Assembly (NCBI GenBank): GCA_029259835.1
Contig: JAJDEL010000562.1
Coordinates: 1-7,257, forward strand
DNA from: Planctomicrobium sp.
Lineage (GTDB): Bacteria > Planctomycetota > Planctomycetia > Planctomycetales > Planctomycetaceae
Length of the DNA stretch: 7,257 nucleotides
Reading direction: 5' to 3'
The notes under the pieces were generated by a model that worked only from the letters and a program-made list of their open reading frames with translations, was not told the DNA's origin and did not search any database. A program made the position numbers and the translations under genes. Below are positions 5,210-7,257 of the stretch, in pieces (positions within the stretch are counted from its first letter, which is position 1; each line of letters opens with the position of its first letter).

Positions 5210-6529
5210 ATGGGATTGTTTGATTTCATCCGTGGCATCTTCGGCGGCTCATCGAGCGGTCCAGACCCCCACAAATCATCTTCCTCTCACAGAGAGGCGA
5301 CAGCTCAGGGCCAACAATCGCCTCAAACCTCTTCCAGATCGCGCGATTATCGAGAGAGGAAAGTTCGACCAGAAGTTTCTCTACGTCGACTGGAGTATCG
5401 CCCCAATGCAATTCGGACACCTGCAAGCCAGGAAATGGTCTCCAGCAAGCCCTATCTCTTCGCTGTGCGAGGGCATCGGCATGGGCAGTTTATTGATTTA
5501 AGTCAGGATGCCGATCAGCGCTGGCTCGAGTACTATGGGCTACCGTTGCTCAGAACTCCAGATGATCTCGCTGCCTGGTTGGGTATTCCGATAGGCAGAC
5601 TGGCCTGGCTGACTCATCGCACGCGTGAAGGGAACCGGCCCAAAGATGAACACGATGCGCACTACCATTTTATCTGGAAGAAGAAACGATCCGGCGGCTG
5701 GCGACTCATTGAAGCTCCCAAGCAAGAACTCAAAGCCGTTCAGCATCAAATTCTGCACGAAATACTTGATCTGGTCCCTGCCCATCCAGCAGCTCATGGA
5801 TTTCTCCGTGGTCGATCTATCGTGACGAACGCAGCCCCTCACGTCGGAAGCAAGTTTATCCTCAAGCAGGATCTGGAAAATTTTTACCCATCGGTCAAGT
5901 ATTCTCGCGTTGTCGCGATCTTTCGCAGCCTTGGCTTCAGTCGGGAAGTCAGCATTTGGTTAGCACGCTTAACCACTTCTGCTCCTCCCTGGGGACTTGA
6001 TACTCCAATCAATAACTGGGAACTTTGGCAGTTCATGACGCACCACCTGCCGCAGGGAGCGCCGACTTCCCCGGCAATTGCGAACCTATCTGCGTTCGGA
6101 TTAGATGTCCGTCTCTCCGGACTCGCCAAAGCCTACAATCTGAAATACACCCGCTACGCCGACGACCTCACATTCTCCGGACCTGGACTGTCGATTCCGG
6201 CATTAAACGACTTCATTCCGTTAACAAATAAAATCATTGCCAGTGAACGATTCAGCGTGAACAAAAGAAAACGCAAGATCATTCGCAACAGCCAACGCCA
6301 GTGCGTCACAGGTGTTGTTGTGAACGAAAAGGTGAATATCTCGAGGCAAGACTATGACCGATTGAAAGCGATTCTCCACAACTGTGCGAAGCACGGACCA
6401 CAGACTCAGAATCGTGACAAGCTACCAGATTTCGCGTCTCATCTCCGTGGTCGCGTCGCCCACGTGAAACAATTAAATCCAGCGCGCGGTGCAAAGCTGC
6501 TTTCAATCTACGAAAAGATTCGTTGGTAA
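5210..6529 (+). CDS. Retron reverse transcriptase
   Basis: A 439-residue RT that would copy the msd into cDNA primed from the 2'-OH of the msr branching G. Landmarks in order: DDLAAWLGIPIGRLAWL (118-134); HYHFIWKKKRSGGWRLIEAPK (151-171); AAHGFLRGRSIVTNAAPHVG (194-213) with the retron NAxxH motif at 207-211; the first catalytic Asp, D221, in LKQDLENFYPS; LPQGAPTSPAIANL (280-293); TRYADDLTFSG (314-324) with catalytic D318/D319; and VTG (366-368) in QCVTGVVVNEKVNISRQDYD, the retron region-Y motif. A thumb-like C-terminus ends the protein. Residues 1-115 are an extension: an amphipathic start MGLFDFIRGIFGG, then a Ser/Gln/Arg-rich low-complexity stretch. Such extensions recall myxobacterial-type retron RTs rather than the short Ec86 RT. 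The start is fixed by an in-frame TGA at 5204-5206, and GGAAG (5195-5199) serves as ribosome site. No intron maturase domain or DGR template/variable repeat is seen. Confidence 0.95.
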   Translation: MGLFDFIRGIFGGSSSGPDPHKSSSSHREATAQGQQSPQTSSRSRDYRERKVRPEVSLRRLEYRPNAIRTPASQEMVSSKPYLFAVRGHRHGQFIDLSQDADQRWLEYYGLPLLRTPDDLAAWLGIPIGRLAWLTHRTREGNRPKDEHDAHYHFIWKKKRSGGWRLIEAPKQELKAVQHQILHEILDLVPAHPAAHGFLRGRSIVTNAAPHVGSKFILKQDLENFYPSVKYSRVVAIFRSLGFSREVSIWLARLTTSAPPWGLDTPINNWELWQFMTHHLPQGAPTSPAIANLSAFGLDVRLSGLAKAYNLKYTRYADDLTFSGPGLSIPALNDFIPLTNKIIASERFSVNKRKRKIIRNSQRQCVTGVVVNEKVNISRQDYDRLKAILHNCAKHGPQTQNRDKLPDFASHLRGRVAHVKQLNPARGAKLLSIYEKIRW

Positions 6530-6548
6530 GTCTACATTCAAGGTAGAC
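6530..6548 (+). terminator. Small hairpin right after the RT stop codon
   Basis: GTCTAC (6530-6535) and GTAGAC (6543-6548) form a 6-bp stem with a seven-base loop, directly abutting the TAA at 6527-6529. AATTT follows, a short and weak U-tract. It may be a weak terminator, or it may protect the 3' end of the RT message. Confidence 0.35.
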
Positions 6549-6573
6549 AATTTGCGGCACTCTCTTCAGAATC

Positions 6574-6600
6574 GGCAGAACCTCAGCGAAGGACTCTGCC
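6574..6600 (+). promoter_or_regulatory. Leader hairpin before the membrane protein gene
   Basis: GGCAGA (6574-6579) pairs with TCTGCC (6595-6600), and an inner CCT (6581-6583) can pair with AGG (6590-6592). The stem ends six bases before the ATG at 6607. It encloses AAGGA (6589-6593), the only ribosome-site-like sequence before that start, so it could damp translation. No U-run follows, so it is not an obvious terminator. Confidence 0.35.
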
Positions 6601-6606
6601 AGGCCA

Positions 6607-7257
6607 ATGTCGGATCAAGAAAACCCGTTCGAAACCCCTTCACCTAAGGGCATTCGCCTTGTTCAGGCAACACTGCGGGTGATCGTTGCAATTCAGTGTT
6701 GGGGCTATGCGGCCAGCCATTTGCATCATGAAAAAGCATACATCTTTCTAGATATACTGAAATCCAACTACGACTTGTCCGCCGAGCAAGTCGTTCTCTT
6801 TACGGATTACGCTGCCTATTTTCTCATCGGGGCCGGAGTGGTGACGTTATTCCGACCGATGTGGCCTGTTCTCATGCCACTGACAATTTGGCAAACAGGC
6901 ATGGCAATCACGGTAACCGTCCTGGAGCCGGGATATTTGTCGTATCTTGTGTTCTCAGAGCAGGCGGTTCGCTTCGTTGTTCCAACTGCGCTGCTGGTGA
7001 TCAACTTTTGGCCTCCTCTCGTGAAGCCAACACTCGCATTTTGCCTCTCCTCGATCCGCATGTTGCGCTTGGCGACCGCCATCACATTTATGGGGCAGGG
7101 ATTGTTGGCGCTCTATCAGTTTCAAAATGGTGGTGACGGTGTCGAGTTGGTCACCCTTTCCGCTCAAAACCTGTTTCATAAAGCCATCGAGCCAGATCAA
7201 GCACGGCAAGTCCTTGCAGCCATTGGAATTGTCGAGATAGTCGCCGCCGTATCGCTC
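6607..7257 (+). CDS. Multi-pass membrane protein (3' truncated by window edge)
   Basis: 217 codons are open from ATG 6607 to the window end with no stop. The polar N-terminus MSDQENPFETPSPKG resembles the 'NPF/YxxP' openings that I recall as common in planctomycete membrane proteins. Hydrophobic spans lie at about residues 21-39, 62-82, 86-106, 120-140 and 154-172, with a sixth starting near 202. Between spans 1 and 2 is a polar loop with HLHHEKAY; between 5 and 6 is a Gly/Glu/Gln-rich loop. No catalytic motif or known family is recognised. The gene lies 77 bases after the RT on the same strand and might share its transcript, with the two hairpins above between them. A role as a retron effector is possible but unsupported by any motif. 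Confidence 0.75.
   Translation, partial: MSDQENPFETPSPKGIRLVQATLRVIVAIQCWGYAASHLHHEKAYIFLDILKSNYDLSAEQVVLFTDYAAYFLIGAGVVTLFRPMWPVLMPLTIWQTGMAITVTVLEPGYLSYLVFSEQAVRFVVPTALLVINFWPPLVKPTLAFCLSSIRMLRLATAITFMGQGLLALYQFQNGGDGVELVTLSAQNLFHKAIEPDQARQVLAAIGIVEIVAAVSL

Noticed and set aside
5210..6529. Group II intron or diversity-generating retroelement RT
   Set aside because: No intron maturase or endonuclease domain, no domain V-like RNA downstream and no template/variable repeat pair in the window. The NAxxH and VTG motifs and the upstream msr-msd indicate a retron.

Overview
The window looks like chromosomal DNA from a planctomycete. The grounds are a roughly balanced base composition, membrane-anchored coiled-coil proteins of a planctomycete style, a PSP1-domain protein with a Cys-rich tail, several starts without a Shine-Dalgarno sequence, and a membrane protein that opens with an 'NPFETP'-type N-terminus. 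This assignment is inference from family style; no rRNA or other taxonomic marker is present.

Layout. Bases 2-58 hold the last codons of a plus-strand gene that enters from the left. A hairpin at 66-86 separates it from a minus-strand three-gene cluster, read from right to left: a 221-residue membrane-anchored coiled-coil protein (1257-1922), a 300-residue membrane-anchored coiled-coil protein with a C-terminal beta domain (303-1205), and a 42-residue single-span membrane protein (117-245). Upstream lies a gene-free stretch (1923-2309) with a perfect 16-bp inverted repeat. Next come a minus-strand pair, a PSP1/RicT-like protein (2617-3126) followed by yidD (2310-2603). A plus-strand class IV PLP aminotransferase (3248-4180) converges on a minus-strand ECF-like sigma factor (4196-4771).

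The notable system is at 4952-6529 on the plus strand: a complete-looking retron. A promoter-like TTGACG-18-CATACT pair sits just before a structured non-coding RNA (about 4993-5156). That RNA has every expected msr-msd part: a long terminal a1/a2 duplex, an AGC with a candidate branching G right after a1, two short msr hairpins, and a long msd hairpin with a perfect 17-bp core. The reverse transcriptase gene starts 53 bases later (5210-6529). It carries YADD, QGAPTSP, NAxxH and VTG motifs and a long N-terminal extension. The RT and its RNA would make a branched RNA-DNA hybrid (msDNA).

After the RT come two small hairpins and a multi-pass membrane protein gene (6607 to beyond the window end). 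It is the only nearby same-strand candidate for a retron effector, but its N-terminus looks like an ordinary planctomycete membrane protein, so that link is unproven.
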